Below, one piece after another: positions 1 through 8,835 of a DNA stretch of 64,000 nt (within the stretch, counting starts at the first letter, position 1; each line of letters begins with the position of its first letter). Below the pieces are notes generated by a model that saw nothing but the letters and a program-made list of their open reading frames with translations, ran no database searches and had not been told where the DNA came from. A program made the translations under genes and the position numbers. The stretch spans positions 1-64,000 of the forward strand of contig NZ_CAJPOU010000001.1 in NCBI RefSeq assembly GCF_905372335.1, written 5' to 3'. The stretch is from Streptococcus sp. A12. GTDB taxonomy: Bacteria > Bacillota > Bacilli > Lactobacillales > Streptococcaceae.

Positions 1-43
1 AAGAAAATTTTTAAAAAATTTTTTTAAAAAAATTGTGAAAGAA

Positions 44-58
44 GCAAACGTTTTCTTA
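44..58. promoter_or_regulatory. cre: Upstream cre-like site (CcpA)
   Basis: The sequence GCAAACGTTTTCT matches the catabolite-responsive element core (AARCG followed by a T-rich half) and is nearly identical to the second site 120 bp downstream. Its position upstream of the -35 box would suit activation or looping; that role is inference. Confidence 0.55.
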
Positions 59-122
59 AATAATAGGCTTTCCAAGGCCTTTATGTATAAAGTTTGTGAA
101 TTAAAAATGCAGATGTAAGGGC

Positions 123-150
123 TTTACAAAAAGAAAAAAAGTGGTATAAT
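123..150 (+). promoter_or_regulatory. Promoter of the PTS gene
   Basis: TTTACA at 123-128 and TATAAT at 145-150 are separated by 16 bp. A TG one base before the -10 box makes it an extended -10. Transcription would start near position 157, just before the second cre. Confidence 0.75.
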
Positions 151-163
151 AGTAGGTGAGATA

Positions 164-179
164 TGCAAACGTTTTCTTA
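164..179. promoter_or_regulatory. cre: Downstream cre site (CcpA)
   Basis: TGCAAACGTTTTCTTA fits the cre consensus well. It lies immediately downstream of the expected transcription start, where bound CcpA would block initiation or elongation when preferred sugar is present. The pairing with the site at 44-58 suggests strong catabolite control. Confidence 0.7.
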
Positions 180-213
180 TATGACGGGCATTTCAAATTT
201 ATAAGGAGGTCGA

Positions 214-2406
214 ATGATGAATAAACAATCATTCAAAAGTCTATTTAGCTTTGAATTTTGGCAAAAATTCGGTAAAGCGTTGATGGTGGTCGTTGCAGTT
301 ATGCCGGCGGCGGGTCTGATGATCAGTCTTGGTAAAACGATTGCAATGATTAACCCAGAACTTGGTTTCTTGGTAACTACCGGTGGTGTTCTTGAACAAA
401 TCGGTTGGGGGGTTATCGTTAACCTTCACATTCTTTTTGCATTGGCTATCGGTGGTAGCTGGGCAAAAGAACGTGCAGGTGGTGCCTTTGCGGCAGGTCT
501 ATCCTTTATCCTGATCAACCGTATCACTGGTGTGATGTTCGGTGTAACAGGAGATATGCTGAAAGATCCAAAAGCACAAGTTCATACTCTTCTTGGTGGA
601 TCTATCAAGGTTGCTGATTACTTTACGAGTGTTTTAGAATCACCTGCCTTGAATATGGGTGTTTTCGTTGGGATTATTGCTGGTTTTGTAGGGGCAACAG
701 CCTTTAATAAATACTACAACTACCGCAAGTTACCAGATGCCCTATCATTCTTTAACGGGAAACGGTTTGTTCCTTTTGTCGTTATCCTTCGTTCTGTAAT
801 TGTGGCTCTTGTCTTGTCATTCTTATGGCCAGTAGTCCAAACAGGAATTAACAATTTTGGTATTTGGATTGCTAACTCAAAAGAGACTGCTCCAATCTTA
901 GCACCATTTGCCTTTGGTACTTTGGAACGTCTCTTGCTTCCATTCGGTCTTCACCACATGTTGACCATTCCAATCAACTATACGCAATTGGGTGGTACTT
1001 ATCATATTCTAACTGGTATTGATCAAGGTAAAAATGTATTTGGTCAAGATCCACTTTGGTTGGCTTGGATCACAGACTTAGGAAATACAAAAGTTTCTGA
1101 CCCTGCTACATACCAACAATTATTGGATACCTTTACACCTGCTCGTTTCAAAGTGGGACAAATGATCGGTTCATTCGGTATCTTGATGGGGGTTGCCCTT
1201 GCCATTTACCGTAATGTAGACCCTGATAAGAAACACAAATACAAAGGGATGATGATTGCGACTGCTCTTGCAACCTTCCTCACAGGGGTTACAGAACCAA
1301 TCGAGTACATGTTTATGTTCGTAGCTATGCCTCTTTACCTCGTTTATGCAGTGGTACAAGGTGCAGCCTTCGCGATGGCAGATGTCGTCAATCTCCGTGT
1401 CCATTCATTTGGATCTATTGAGTTCTTGACTCGTACACCAATGACCATTAAAGCCGGTATTGGTATGGATATCATTAACTTTATCTGGGTAACTGTTCTC
1501 TTTGCAGTGATCATGTACTTCATTGCAAACTTCATGATCCAGAAATTTAACTACGCAACTCCTGGACGTAACGGAAACTACGAACAAGCTGAAGGTGGAT
1601 CAGATGAGTCTGAAACTTCAGGTTCAGGTAAAGTAGCTGCAGCTTCTCAAGCAGTTAACATCATTAACCTTCTTGGTGGACGTGCCAACATCGTCGATGT
1701 GGATGCATGTATGACTCGTCTTCGTGTGACTGTTAAGGACGAAACTAAAGTTGGAACAGAAGAACAATGGAAAGCTGAAGGAGCTATGGGACTTGTCATG
1801 AAAGGACAAGGGGTCCAAGCGATTTACGGTCCAAAAGCTGACGTATTGAAATCAGATATCCAAGATTTGTTAGATTCAGGTGAAGTGATTCCTGAAACTC
1901 TTCCAAGTCAGCAGACAGCGACTCAACAAGCGGAAGTTGCCTTTAAAGGGGTGACAGAAGAAGTTCACTCAGTTGCTGAAGGACAAGTCATTGAATTAGA
2001 AAAAGTTCAAGATCCAGTCTTCTCACAAAAAATGATGGGTGACGGATTTGCAGTTGAACCAGCAAATGGTCAGATTGTTTCACCAGTAGCTGGTAAGGTG
2101 ACAAGCGTCTTCCCTACCAAACATGCCCTTGGTTTGGTAACAGAATCAGGTCTTGAAGTTCTCGTTCATATCGGTCTTGATACTGTAAGTTTGGAAGGCA
2201 AACCTTTCACAGTGAAGGTAGAAGAAGGACAAACAGTGGCAGCGGGAGATTTATTGGTAGAAGCAGATTTGGATGCTATTCGTGAAGCTGGACGTGCAAC
2301 TACAACAGTTGTAGTCTTCACAAATGCTGCAGCTATTCAATCTGTCACTCTTACACAAACTGGTCAACTTCCAGCAGATGCTGTGGTTGCTAAAGTTGAA
2401 TTATAA
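214..2406 (+). CDS. ptsG: PTS glucose/maltose-type permease, EIICBA fusion
   Basis: This is a fused sugar phosphotransferase enzyme II that imports and phosphorylates a glucose-type sugar at the membrane using phosphate from HPr. The EIIC domain fills roughly residues 1-440 with many hydrophobic segments and the TGVTEPIEYMFMF motif. EIIB follows with its phosphorylated Cys499 in the DACMTRLR motif, and EIIA ends the protein with His652 in VHIGLDTV. At 730 residues it has the usual length of streptococcal EIICBA proteins. AAGGAGGT at 203-210 serves the first of two adjacent ATGs. Two cre-like sites and an extended -10 promoter precede it. The sugar is inferred from family resemblance; maltose or glucose are both possible. 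Confidence 0.88.
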   Translation: MMNKQSFKSLFSFEFWQKFGKALMVVVAVMPAAGLMISLGKTIAMINPELGFLVTTGGVLEQIGWGVIVNLHILFALAIGGSWAKERAGGAFAAGLSFILINRITGVMFGVTGDMLKDPKAQVHTLLGGSIKVADYFTSVLESPALNMGVFVGIIAGFVGATAFNKYYNYRKLPDALSFFNGKRFVPFVVILRSVIVALVLSFLWPVVQTGINNFGIWIANSKETAPILAPFAFGTLERLLLPFGLHHMLTIPINYTQLGGTYHILTGIDQGKNVFGQDPLWLAWITDLGNTKVSDPATYQQLLDTFTPARFKVGQMIGSFGILMGVALAIYRNVDPDKKHKYKGMMIATALATFLTGVTEPIEYMFMFVAMPLYLVYAVVQGAAFAMADVVNLRVHSFGSIEFLTRTPMTIKAGIGMDIINFIWVTVLFAVIMYFIANFMIQKFNYATPGRNGNYEQAEGGSDESETSGSGKVAAASQAVNIINLLGGRANIVDVDACMTRLRVTVKDETKVGTEEQWKAEGAMGLVMKGQGVQAIYGPKADVLKSDIQDLLDSGEVIPETLPSQQTATQQAEVAFKGVTEEVHSVAEGQVIELEKVQDPVFSQKMMGDGFAVEPANGQIVSPVAGKVTSVFPTKHALGLVTESGLEVLVHIGLDTVSLEGKPFTVKVEEGQTVAAGDLLVEADLDAIREAGRATTTVVVFTNAAAIQSVTLTQTGQLPADAVVAKVEL

Positions 2407-2418
2407 TCTATGAGAGTC

Positions 2419-2447
2419 ATTCCTTGTATCCATTGGATACAAGGAAT
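2419..2447 (+). terminator. Hairpin between PTS gene and hydrolase
   Basis: A perfect 13-bp stem (ATTCCTTGTATCC paired with GGATACAAGGAAT) closes on a 3-nt loop. It lacks a long T tract, so it may be a partial terminator or an mRNA-stabilising hairpin that lets some transcription reach the next gene 22 bp on. Confidence 0.6.
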
Positions 2448-2469
2448 TCTCTATTAGGAGAGTAGGATC

Positions 2470-3285
2470 ATGAAATTTTTAACTTTAAACACTCATAGTT
2501 GGATGGAAGAAAATCCCCAACAAAAATTCGAGGACTTAGTAACAGACATTATTGAAAAGCAATACGATCTGATTTGTTTCCAAGAAATCAATCAGGCCAT
2601 CGAAAGTCCAGTTGTTCCAGTTAATAACTTATATCATCCAACTCCTTCTGCGGAGCCGATCCATCAGGATCACTATGTTCGTTGTTTAGTTGAAAAATTA
2701 GAAGAAGAAGGATTGAGCTACCACTGGACCTGGGCTTACAACCATATCGGTTATGACCGTTATCATGAAGGTGTAGCAGTTCTATCACGTACCCCAATCC
2801 AGGCAAGCGAACTCTTGGTTTCAGATGTGAATGATCCAACAGATTATCATACACGACGGATTGCCATTGCAGAAACCCAAGTTGATGGGAAAGAAATTGC
2901 GGTTGCCAGTGTCCACCTTTCTTGGTGGGACAAAGGTTTCCAACAAGAGTGGGCACGTTTAGAAGAGCGCTTTAGCCAATTGCAAAATCCCTTGATTTTA
3001 GCTGGAGACTTTAATAATCCTGCTGGGCAAGAAGGCTATGAGGCCATTTTAGCGAGTCCGCTAGCTCTTCAAGATAGCTTTATTGAAGCCCGTCAGACCA
3101 AGGGGACTTACACAGTAGGTCCTGGAATTGATGGATGGGATGATAATCAGGTACCTTTGCGGATTGATTATGTTTTCACTTCAAAAGAATGGGTTATCGA
3201 ACGACTAGAAGTTGTGTTTGATGGTTCCAACCAACCTCTCGTCAGCGACCATTATGGTTTGTCAGCTGACTTGCATTTACCATAA
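2470..3285 (+). CDS. Endonuclease/exonuclease/phosphatase family hydrolase
   Basis: A 271-residue soluble protein of the metal-dependent DNase I/exonuclease III/phosphatase fold. Visible family landmarks are the N-terminal LNTHSW and CFQEIN segments (metal ligands Asn and Glu), the internal SVHLSWWDKGF, the LAGDFNNP motif carrying the Asp/Asn pair, and the C-terminal VSDHYGL with the catalytic Asp-His. No signal peptide is present, so it is cytoplasmic. The real substrate (phosphodiester, phospholipid or sugar phosphate) cannot be told from sequence. It sits 63 bp after the PTS gene with its own GGAGAG ribosome site and probably shares that transcript. Confidence 0.8.
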   Translation: MKFLTLNTHSWMEENPQQKFEDLVTDIIEKQYDLICFQEINQAIESPVVPVNNLYHPTPSAEPIHQDHYVRCLVEKLEEEGLSYHWTWAYNHIGYDRYHEGVAVLSRTPIQASELLVSDVNDPTDYHTRRIAIAETQVDGKEIAVASVHLSWWDKGFQQEWARLEERFSQLQNPLILAGDFNNPAGQEGYEAILASPLALQDSFIEARQTKGTYTVGPGIDGWDDNQVPLRIDYVFTSKEWVIERLEVVFDGSNQPLVSDHYGLSADLHLP

Positions 3286-3290
3286 GATTC

Positions 3291-3330
3291 AAATCCCTAT
3301 GCCTTTAGGAGGCTAGGGATTTTCTTTGTT
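3291..3330 (+). terminator. Intrinsic terminator
   Basis: AAATCCCTA pairs with TAGGGATTT around a loop that itself contains GCC/GGC, and a T-rich run follows. It ends the PTS-hydrolase unit. Confidence 0.75.
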
Positions 3331-3398
3331 TCGCTTGCTTTCACTTTAGCCCTAAATATGATAGAATAAAGTATTAAGAAACGATAAGGAGGGTGTCC

Positions 3399-3872
3399 AT
3401 GCGGTGTCCAAAATGTGGCGGAAACAAGTCTAGTGTTGTAGATAGTCGCCAGGCAGAAGATGGGAAAACGATTCGTAGAAGAAGAGAATGTGATGAATGT
3501 CATCATCGCTTCACCACTTATGAACGAGTAGAAGAGCGGACTCTTGTTGTGGTGAAAAAAGATGGCACCCGGGAACAGTTTTCTAGAGATAAAATATTTA
3601 ATGGGATTATTCGATCAGCTCAGAAACGTCCCGTATCGAGTGACGAAATTGAGGAAATTGTGGTGCGCATCGAACAAAAGATTCGAAGCCAGAGTGAAAA
3701 TGAGATCCAGAGTGACTACATCGGATCACTGGTCATGGACGAGTTAGCAGAGTTGGACGAAATTACCTATGTCCGCTTTGCGAGTGTTTATCGTAGTTTC
3801 AAGGATGTTGGTGAATTGGAAAGTCTCTTAAAACAGATTACCAAAGGAACGAAGAAGAAAAAGGAAAAATAG
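3399..3872 (+). CDS. nrdR: Transcriptional repressor NrdR
   Basis: NrdR is a Zn-ribbon/ATP-cone regulator that represses ribonucleotide reductase genes according to the dATP/ATP state. The N-terminal MRCPKCGG and [12 protein letters not shown] motifs give the four zinc-binding cysteines, and the ATP-cone follows from about residue 48 ([16 protein letters not shown]). The ATG at 3399, 6 nt after AAGGAGG, gives the standard 157-residue form; the frame is open to a GTG at 3393 but this is too close to the ribosome site. It heads a run with dnaB and dnaI, an order common in streptococci, tying dNTP supply to replication. A TGaTAGAAT extended -10 lies at 3359-3367. Confidence 0.95.
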   Translation: MRCPKCGGNKSSVVDSRQAEDGKTIRRRRECDECHHRFTTYERVEERTLVVVKKDGTREQFSRDKIFNGIIRSAQKRPVSSDEIEEIVVRIEQKIRSQSENEIQSDYIGSLVMDELAELDEITYVRFASVYRSFKDVGELESLLKQITKGTKKKKEK

Positions 3873-5045
3873 ATGAAGCCCAATACTTCATTTTCTTTCT
3901 TGCAGAATAATTATTTGGCGCCTACAGGAGCCTCCTTTACGCATCTGTATGGACCAATATTAGGTGTTCAAGCAAGTCAATTATATACTTTTCTGCTGAG
4001 TCTCTATGATCAGGGGAAAGAAAAACGGCTGATTGCTGTCATTTTAAATCATCTGGATCTAGGTTTTGCTCATTTTCTCGAAAGTCTAGACCGCTTGATT
4101 GCCATGAATTTATTAGAAGTTTATGAAACAGAAGAAGGACTTCAGTTCCGATTTGTGCCTCCGCTAGAAGCAGATCAATTTTTTGCCAATGTTGCTTATC
4201 AGAAATTGCTGGAGAAAAAAATAGGAGAAGTGGCAGTTCGTGACTTGCTTCCTGAAAAACCTGAGGGCGAGAAACGGAAGGTAAACTTTGCCTCTGTCTT
4301 TGGGATTGATAGTGTTTCGACCCCTCAGAGGAAAACATCTTCCTTCAGTTTGGAGCACTTTAAACAATTAATGGCGCGAGATGGTCTCCGTTTTGAGAAC
4401 GAACAAGAAGACATCTTGCTTCTCTATGCTATCACAGAAGAGAAGAATTGGACTTGGTATGAGACCTATCTCTTGGCCAAGGAGACAGCGGCTAATAGGC
4501 TCATTTCGACCAAGCGGATGAGACAGAAATTAACCCAACAACCACAGGAAAAAGGTAAGGATGAGTTCACTCCGCAGGAAAGAGCCATTATCCGGGAAGC
4601 AAAAAATAAGACCAGTCGTCAATTTTTAGCAGGAATTAAAAAAGCACGTAAGGCTGTCGTGACCCAATCTGAGCGTCAAGCGATTTCTGATTTGGCCCAG
4701 TTAGGCCTATTAGATGAAGTCATAAACGTGATCTTGTTGTTGACCTTTAATAGGGTTGCTTCTGCCAATCTTAATGAAAAATATGCCTTGAAAGTTGGGA
4801 ATGATTTTGCGTATGAGGGAATTAAAACGGCTGAAGAGGCTGTCCTGAAGATCCGCCAGCGCCAAGACTCCCATGCACAAAAAGCAAAAGAGAAAGCGAC
4901 TAAGAATGGACAAGCGACTGGAAAAACCAATGTTCCTAAGTGGAGTCAGCCTAACTATACCAATCAGACCAGCCAGGAAGAACAGGCTGATCTGGAACAA
5001 CAAAAACGGGCCTTGCTCGAGAAATTAAATCAAGGAGGGGAGTAA
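3873..5045 (+). CDS. dnaB: Replication initiation/helicase-loading protein DnaB (Gram-positive type)
   Basis: This is the Gram-positive DnaB, a helicase-loading partner of DnaD and DnaI, not the replicative helicase. The 390-residue protein has winged-helix DnaD/DnaB-type N-terminal sequence (SFLQNNYLAPTGASF... LYDQGKEK) and a second DnaB/DnaD domain in the C-terminal half, ending in a charged Gln/Lys-rich tail (residues about 330-390) likely to be flexible. It starts directly after the nrdR stop and runs into dnaI without a gap, so translation is coupled. Confidence 0.9.
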   Translation: MKPNTSFSFLQNNYLAPTGASFTHLYGPILGVQASQLYTFLLSLYDQGKEKRLIAVILNHLDLGFAHFLESLDRLIAMNLLEVYETEEGLQFRFVPPLEADQFFANVAYQKLLEKKIGEVAVRDLLPEKPEGEKRKVNFASVFGIDSVSTPQRKTSSFSLEHFKQLMARDGLRFENEQEDILLLYAITEEKNWTWYETYLLAKETAANRLISTKRMRQKLTQQPQEKGKDEFTPQERAIIREAKNKTSRQFLAGIKKARKAVVTQSERQAISDLAQLGLLDEVINVILLLTFNRVASANLNEKYALKVGNDFAYEGIKTAEEAVLKIRQRQDSHAQKAKEKATKNGQATGKTNVPKWSQPNYTNQTSQEEQADLEQQKRALLEKLNQGGE

Positions 5046-5945
5046 ATGGAGAGCGTAGGGAAAACCATGTCCCAGATGAATCGATCACAGCAGTTCAATT
5101 ATGAAGAATTGGTAGCTCAAATTCTCGCCGAACCTGAGATTGCAAACTTTATTCAAAAGGAAGCCTTGTCGGAAGCAGAAATCCGTCGTAGCATTTCCAA
5201 ATTTAACCAATACATCAGTGAACGGAATCGTTTTGTCCTCGGGGATGAAGATTATATTGCAAGAGGGTATAAGCCTGTATTGGTCATGAATGAGGGCTAT
5301 GCGGATGTTTCCTATGAAGAGACACCTGAGTTGATCGAGGCACAAAAACAAGCTGCTATCAATAAACGCTTGCAACTGATCAACTTGCCAAGCACCTTGA
5401 AGGAAGCTTCCTTAGCGAAAGTCGACTTGGATGATCGGGGACGTTTTGGAGCCTTTGAAGAGTTAGCCAATTTTGTTGCTTCCTATCCTCAAGCCCGGAA
5501 AGGAATTTTTCTATACGGAGATTTCGGAGTTGGGAAAAGCTATATGATGGCAGCTCTTGCTCATGACTTATCTGAAAAACGTCAGGCTTCCTCCACCATT
5601 CTACATTTCCCAAGCTTTGTCATCGATGTCAAAAATGCCATTAATACAGGCCAGGTTAAAGAGATGTTGGATCAGGTCAAGAAGGCTGAAATTTTGATTC
5701 TTGATGATATTGGGGCAGAGCAGATGTCGCCTTGGGTCCGGGATGAAGTCTTGCAAGTGATTTTGCAACATCGGATGCAGGAGATTCTTCCAACCTTCTT
5801 TACTTCGAATTTCAATTTTGAAGATTTGGAACGTCATTTTGCTACATCTCGGAATGGAGATGAGACTTGGCAAGCCAAACGTGTTATGGAGCGAATTAAG
5901 TTCCTGGCTAAAGAAGTGCGCCTAGAAGGAGAAAATCGCCGATGA
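5046..5945 (+). CDS. dnaI: Primosomal helicase loader DnaI
   Basis: DnaI is an AAA+ ATPase that loads the replicative helicase DnaC at the origin and at restarting forks. The N-terminal helicase-binding region covers about residues 1-130. The ATPase domain carries Walker A GDFGVGKS at 158-165, Walker B ILILDDIG, and the sensor segment TFFTSNFN. The C-terminal RVMERIKFLAKEVRLEG is the usual arginine-finger end. Length (299) is normal for the family. It follows dnaB by zero bases and overlaps the next gene by 4 bp. Confidence 0.95.
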   Translation: MESVGKTMSQMNRSQQFNYEELVAQILAEPEIANFIQKEALSEAEIRRSISKFNQYISERNRFVLGDEDYIARGYKPVLVMNEGYADVSYEETPELIEAQKQAAINKRLQLINLPSTLKEASLAKVDLDDRGRFGAFEELANFVASYPQARKGIFLYGDFGVGKSYMMAALAHDLSEKRQASSTILHFPSFVIDVKNAINTGQVKEMLDQVKKAEILILDDIGAEQMSPWVRDEVLQVILQHRMQEILPTFFTSNFNFEDLERHFATSRNGDETWQAKRVMERIKFLAKEVRLEGENRR

Positions 5946-6658
5946 ATACCGTTATTGATTTGATGAAATCTCATTCCTCTGTCCGTCGCTTTAAGGAGGA
6001 GGACATCAAAGAGGAAGACCTTCAAGCGATTCTAACAGCAGGACAGATGGCTTCCTCTTGGAAGAACTTCCAGTCTTATTCCATTATCTTAGTGAGAAGC
6101 CAGGAAAAGAAAGATGCTCTCTATCAATTGGTCCCTCAGGAGGCGATTCGTCAATGCTCTGTTTTCTTACTGTTTGTAGGAGACCTCAACCGAGCTGAAA
6201 AAGGGGTTCGGATGCATACGGATCAATTCCATCCAGAAGGACCAGATAATTTATTGATTACTTCTGTAGATGCGGCCTTGGCAGGTCAGAATACCTTGCT
6301 GGCTGCTGAAAGTCTAGGCTACGGAGGAGTCATTATTGGTTTGGTTCGGTATGAAGCAGCTGAAGTGGCGAAACTATTTAACTTACCAGACTACACCTAT
6401 CCTGTCTTTGGGATGGCTTTAGGAGTGCCGAATCAGAACCATCCTATGAAGCCCCGCCTTCCTTTGGAAGCTGTTGTCTTCGAAGAAAGTTACCAGGAGC
6501 AGACTCCTGAAGTGATTGAAGTCTTTGATCGAGTACAGACTACCTATGCTGGAGCACGGGCAACGGATACTTGGAGCCAACGCTTGGCTGCCCAATTTGG
6601 ACAGGAAGAACCAGCTGCTACGGCAGAATTATTAAAGAAACACCAACTAGAAAAATAA
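5942..6658 (+). CDS. NADPH-dependent flavin oxidoreductase (nitroreductase/NfrA family)
   Basis: A 238-residue FMN-binding enzyme of the nitroreductase superfamily. It shows the N-terminal [13 protein letters not shown] (FMN-phosphate-binding SxRxF) and the mid-protein [24 protein letters not shown] segment typical of NfrA/FRP-type NADPH oxidoreductases. The likely role is reduction of flavins, quinones or nitro compounds, perhaps in oxidative stress. The start codon overlaps the dnaI stop (ATGA), so it belongs to the nrdR-dnaB-dnaI-der transcript, although no functional link to replication is obvious. Confidence 0.85.
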   Translation: MNTVIDLMKSHSSVRRFKEEDIKEEDLQAILTAGQMASSWKNFQSYSIILVRSQEKKDALYQLVPQEAIRQCSVFLLFVGDLNRAEKGVRMHTDQFHPEGPDNLLITSVDAALAGQNTLLAAESLGYGGVIIGLVRYEAAEVAKLFNLPDYTYPVFGMALGVPNQNHPMKPRLPLEAVVFEESYQEQTPEVIEVFDRVQTTYAGARATDTWSQRLAAQFGQEEPAATAELLKKHQLEK

Positions 6659-6674
6659 GAGAAAAGAGGACACC

Positions 6675-7985
6675 ATGGCTTTACCTACTGTTGCCATTGT
6701 AGGACGTCCAAATGTCGGGAAGTCAACGCTCTTTAACCGGATTGCCGGTGAGCGGATTTCCATTGTCGAGGATGTCGAAGGGGTTACTCGGGACCGTATT
6801 TATGCAACGGCTGAGTGGCTCAACCACCAATTTAGTATTATTGATACTGGCGGGATTGATGACGTGGACGCACCTTTCATGGAGCAAATCAAGCACCAAG
6901 CGGAGATTGCCATGGATGAAGCAGACGTCATTGTCTTTGTCGTATCTGGAAAAGAAGGGATTACCGATGCAGATGAGTATGTGGCTCGGATGCTCTACAA
7001 GACCCATAAACCAGTCATTTTAGCAGTCAATAAAGTCGATAATCCAGAGATGCGAACTGACATCTATGATTTCTATGCTCTTGGCTTGGGAGAACCCTTG
7101 CCAGTGTCATCTGTGCACGGGATTGGTACAGGGGATGTCTTGGATGCTATTGTTGAAAACCTTCCGACGGATCGGGAGCCAGAAAATCCAGATGTCATTA
7201 AGTTCAGCTTGATTGGCCGCCCAAATGTCGGAAAATCTAGTCTGATCAATGCCATCCTTGGGGAAGACCGCGTCATTGCCAGTCCTGTAGCAGGGACTAC
7301 GCGGGATGCGATTGACACCCATTTCACCGATGCAGAAGGCCAAGAGTACACCATGATTGATACAGCCGGAATGCGAAAATCTGGTAAAGTATATGAAAAT
7401 ACAGAGAAATATTCTGTGATGAGGGCTATGCGGGCTATCGATCGCTCGGATGTGGTCTTGATGGTCTTGAACGCAGAAGAAGGAATCCGCGAGTACGATA
7501 AGCGGATTGCCGGATTTGCCCATGAAGCTGGGAAAGGGATGATCATCGTGGTCAATAAGTGGGATACCCTTGAAAAGGATAACCACACCATGAAGCAATG
7601 GGAAGATGATATTCGAGATCAATTCCAATACTTATCTTATGCACCTATTATCTTTGTCTCTGCTTTGACCAAACAACGCTTGCACAAGTTACCAGATATG
7701 ATCAAGCAGATCAGTGAAAGCCAAAATACACGGATTCCTTCAGCTGTCTTAAACGATGTTATTATGGATGCCATCGCCATTAATCCGACGCCGACAGATA
7801 AAGGAAAACGTCTGAAAATCTTCTATGCGACTCAGGTTGCTACCAAGCCACCAACCTTTGTAGTCTTTGTCAATGAAGAAGAGCTCATGCACTTCTCTTA
7901 TCTTCGTTTCTTAGAAAATCAAATTCGGAAAGCCTTTGTCTTTGAAGGAACCCCAATCCATTTGATTGCTCGGAAACGGAAGTAG
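6675..7985 (+). CDS. der: Ribosome-assembly GTPase Der (EngA)
   Basis: Der carries two tandem GTPase domains and a C-terminal KH-like domain and is needed for 50S subunit maturation. Both P-loops read GRPNVGKS, near residues 10-17 and 184-191, and each domain has its DTGG/DTAG (G3) and NKVD/NKWD (G4) motif. The C-terminal part ([16 protein letters not shown]... [11 protein letters not shown]) is the KH-like region. At 436 residues it is the canonical size. GAGGA lies 8 nt before the ATG. Confidence 0.97.
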   Translation: MALPTVAIVGRPNVGKSTLFNRIAGERISIVEDVEGVTRDRIYATAEWLNHQFSIIDTGGIDDVDAPFMEQIKHQAEIAMDEADVIVFVVSGKEGITDADEYVARMLYKTHKPVILAVNKVDNPEMRTDIYDFYALGLGEPLPVSSVHGIGTGDVLDAIVENLPTDREPENPDVIKFSLIGRPNVGKSSLINAILGEDRVIASPVAGTTRDAIDTHFTDAEGQEYTMIDTAGMRKSGKVYENTEKYSVMRAMRAIDRSDVVLMVLNAEEGIREYDKRIAGFAHEAGKGMIIVVNKWDTLEKDNHTMKQWEDDIRDQFQYLSYAPIIFVSALTKQRLHKLPDMIKQISESQNTRIPSAVLNDVIMDAIAINPTPTDKGKRLKIFYATQVATKPPTFVVFVNEEELMHFSYLRFLENQIRKAFVFEGTPIHLIARKRK

Positions 7986-7991
7986 GTGTTT

Positions 7992-8438
7992 ATGAAAATT
8001 TTGAAACAAGGACTCATGCTGCTTGTCTCATTCTTTGTATTTCTGGGACTAACAGCTTGTAGCGTTGAAAGAGAAGAGACCTACGAGAAAAACTATACAG
8101 ATAGTCTTGTTCGAGTGACGATTCGACATAGATCCAATCAAATGATCTCTGAAGAGTTTTGGGCTGATAATTTTAATTTAAATATTGAAGATGATTCTGA
8201 ATTCGAATATATTAAAAAAGAAATTGTTGATCCTAAAAAAGGAATTTCAGGCTATACAACAGATGTGACTCGTACGAAAGAGAACGGGTTGATGATTCAT
8301 AGCAAGATCATCTACCAAGACTTAGATGTTGAAGCCTTAAATAAAGCCAATGGTGAGAAAAAAACGATTGGAGAACTGGCCGATTATTCCGATCATATCA
8401 AGAACCTCAAAAAAGAAGGTTATAAGAGAGTAAAATAA
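7992..8438 (+). CDS. Small lipoprotein, DUF1307/YehR-like
   Basis: The protein begins with a basic and hydrophobic signal (MKILKQGLMLLVSFFVFLG) and a lipobox LTAC with Cys23, so it should be lipid-anchored on the outer face of the membrane. The mature part of about 126 residues is charged and resembles the DUF1307 lipoproteins of streptococci in its Y-T-D-S-L-V-R-V-T-I-R-H start and the closing KNLKKEGYK segment. The function is unknown. The frame is also open to a GTG at 7986, directly behind the der stop; the ATG at 7992 suits signal-peptide geometry better. Confidence 0.7.
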   Translation: MKILKQGLMLLVSFFVFLGLTACSVEREETYEKNYTDSLVRVTIRHRSNQMISEEFWADNFNLNIEDDSEFEYIKKEIVDPKKGISGYTTDVTRTKENGLMIHSKIIYQDLDVEALNKANGEKKTIGELADYSDHIKNLKKEGYKRVK

Positions 8439-8463
8439 AAGGAACACACCTGGTGTTCCTTTT
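8437..8463 (+). terminator. Intrinsic terminator after the der operon
   Basis: AAAAGGAACAC pairs with GTGTTCCTTTT around a 5-nt loop. It overlaps the lipoprotein stop codon. Confidence 0.8.
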
Positions 8464-8550
8464 AGAATCTAAACAAACCATTTTTAACATAAAATAGCTA
8501 GCTATAATTCAAATAATGACTTTTATTTTTGGAGTCATTCAAGTAGATCT

Positions 8551-8688
8551 GAAACTTTCCACCGTGAGTAAAGTGCTAGAAACAAGATTGTTTCTAGCAC
8601 TCGGGAGTTTTGGAACCTTAGGTCCAAAACTAAGTCATGGAACTTCATAGAAGTTCGCTGACGTCCGTACTCACCTACGGGAAGTTTC
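8551..8688. other. Cloverleaf-like structured element of unknown type
   Basis: The ends pair over 17 bp with one internal loop: GAAACTTTCC (8551-8560) with GGGAAGTTTC (8679-8688), then GTGAGTA (8564-8570) with TACTCAC (8668-8674). Enclosed are three hairpins: a perfect 12-bp stem at 8573-8600 (GTGCTAGAAACA), an 11-bp stem with one bulged A at 8606-8631, and a 7-bp stem at 8640-8656. The whole could fold as a four-way junction in RNA or be a MITE-like repeat in DNA. No ORF runs through it. The rest of the gap holds a small dyad (AATGACT/AGTCATT, 8515-8539) and a TATAAT at 8503-8508, but no clear -35 box. Confidence 0.6.
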
Positions 8689-8800
8689 TAAGAATACTTC
8701 TTCTTTAATTTGAATGGAAAAAAAGTAGAGTAGGTGATAGTAAAATCAGGCATTGAATTCTTTACAATTCTTTGTCTTTTTTTCTATTTTAGAAGGGATA

Positions 8801-8809
8801 TGATATAAT
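8801..8809 (+). promoter_or_regulatory. Extended -10 promoter of the SNF2 gene
   Basis: TGaTATAAT lies 27 bp before the ATG. No good -35 is seen at 16-18 bp, consistent with an extended -10 promoter. Confidence 0.6.
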
Positions 8810-8835
8810 AAAGAGATAAACATAAGGTGGTAAAT

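Noticed and set aside
7073..7628. Two long minus-strand ORFs of about 172 codons within der
   Set aside because: Both lie entirely inside der, whose protein motifs are complete; the antisense translations have no recognisable domain and no ribosome site.
8551..8688. Pneumococcal BOX element or a tRNA-like gene
   Set aside because: The sequence does not resemble boxA, boxB or boxC, and the hairpin sizes and lack of T-loop or CCA-type sequence do not fit tRNA.
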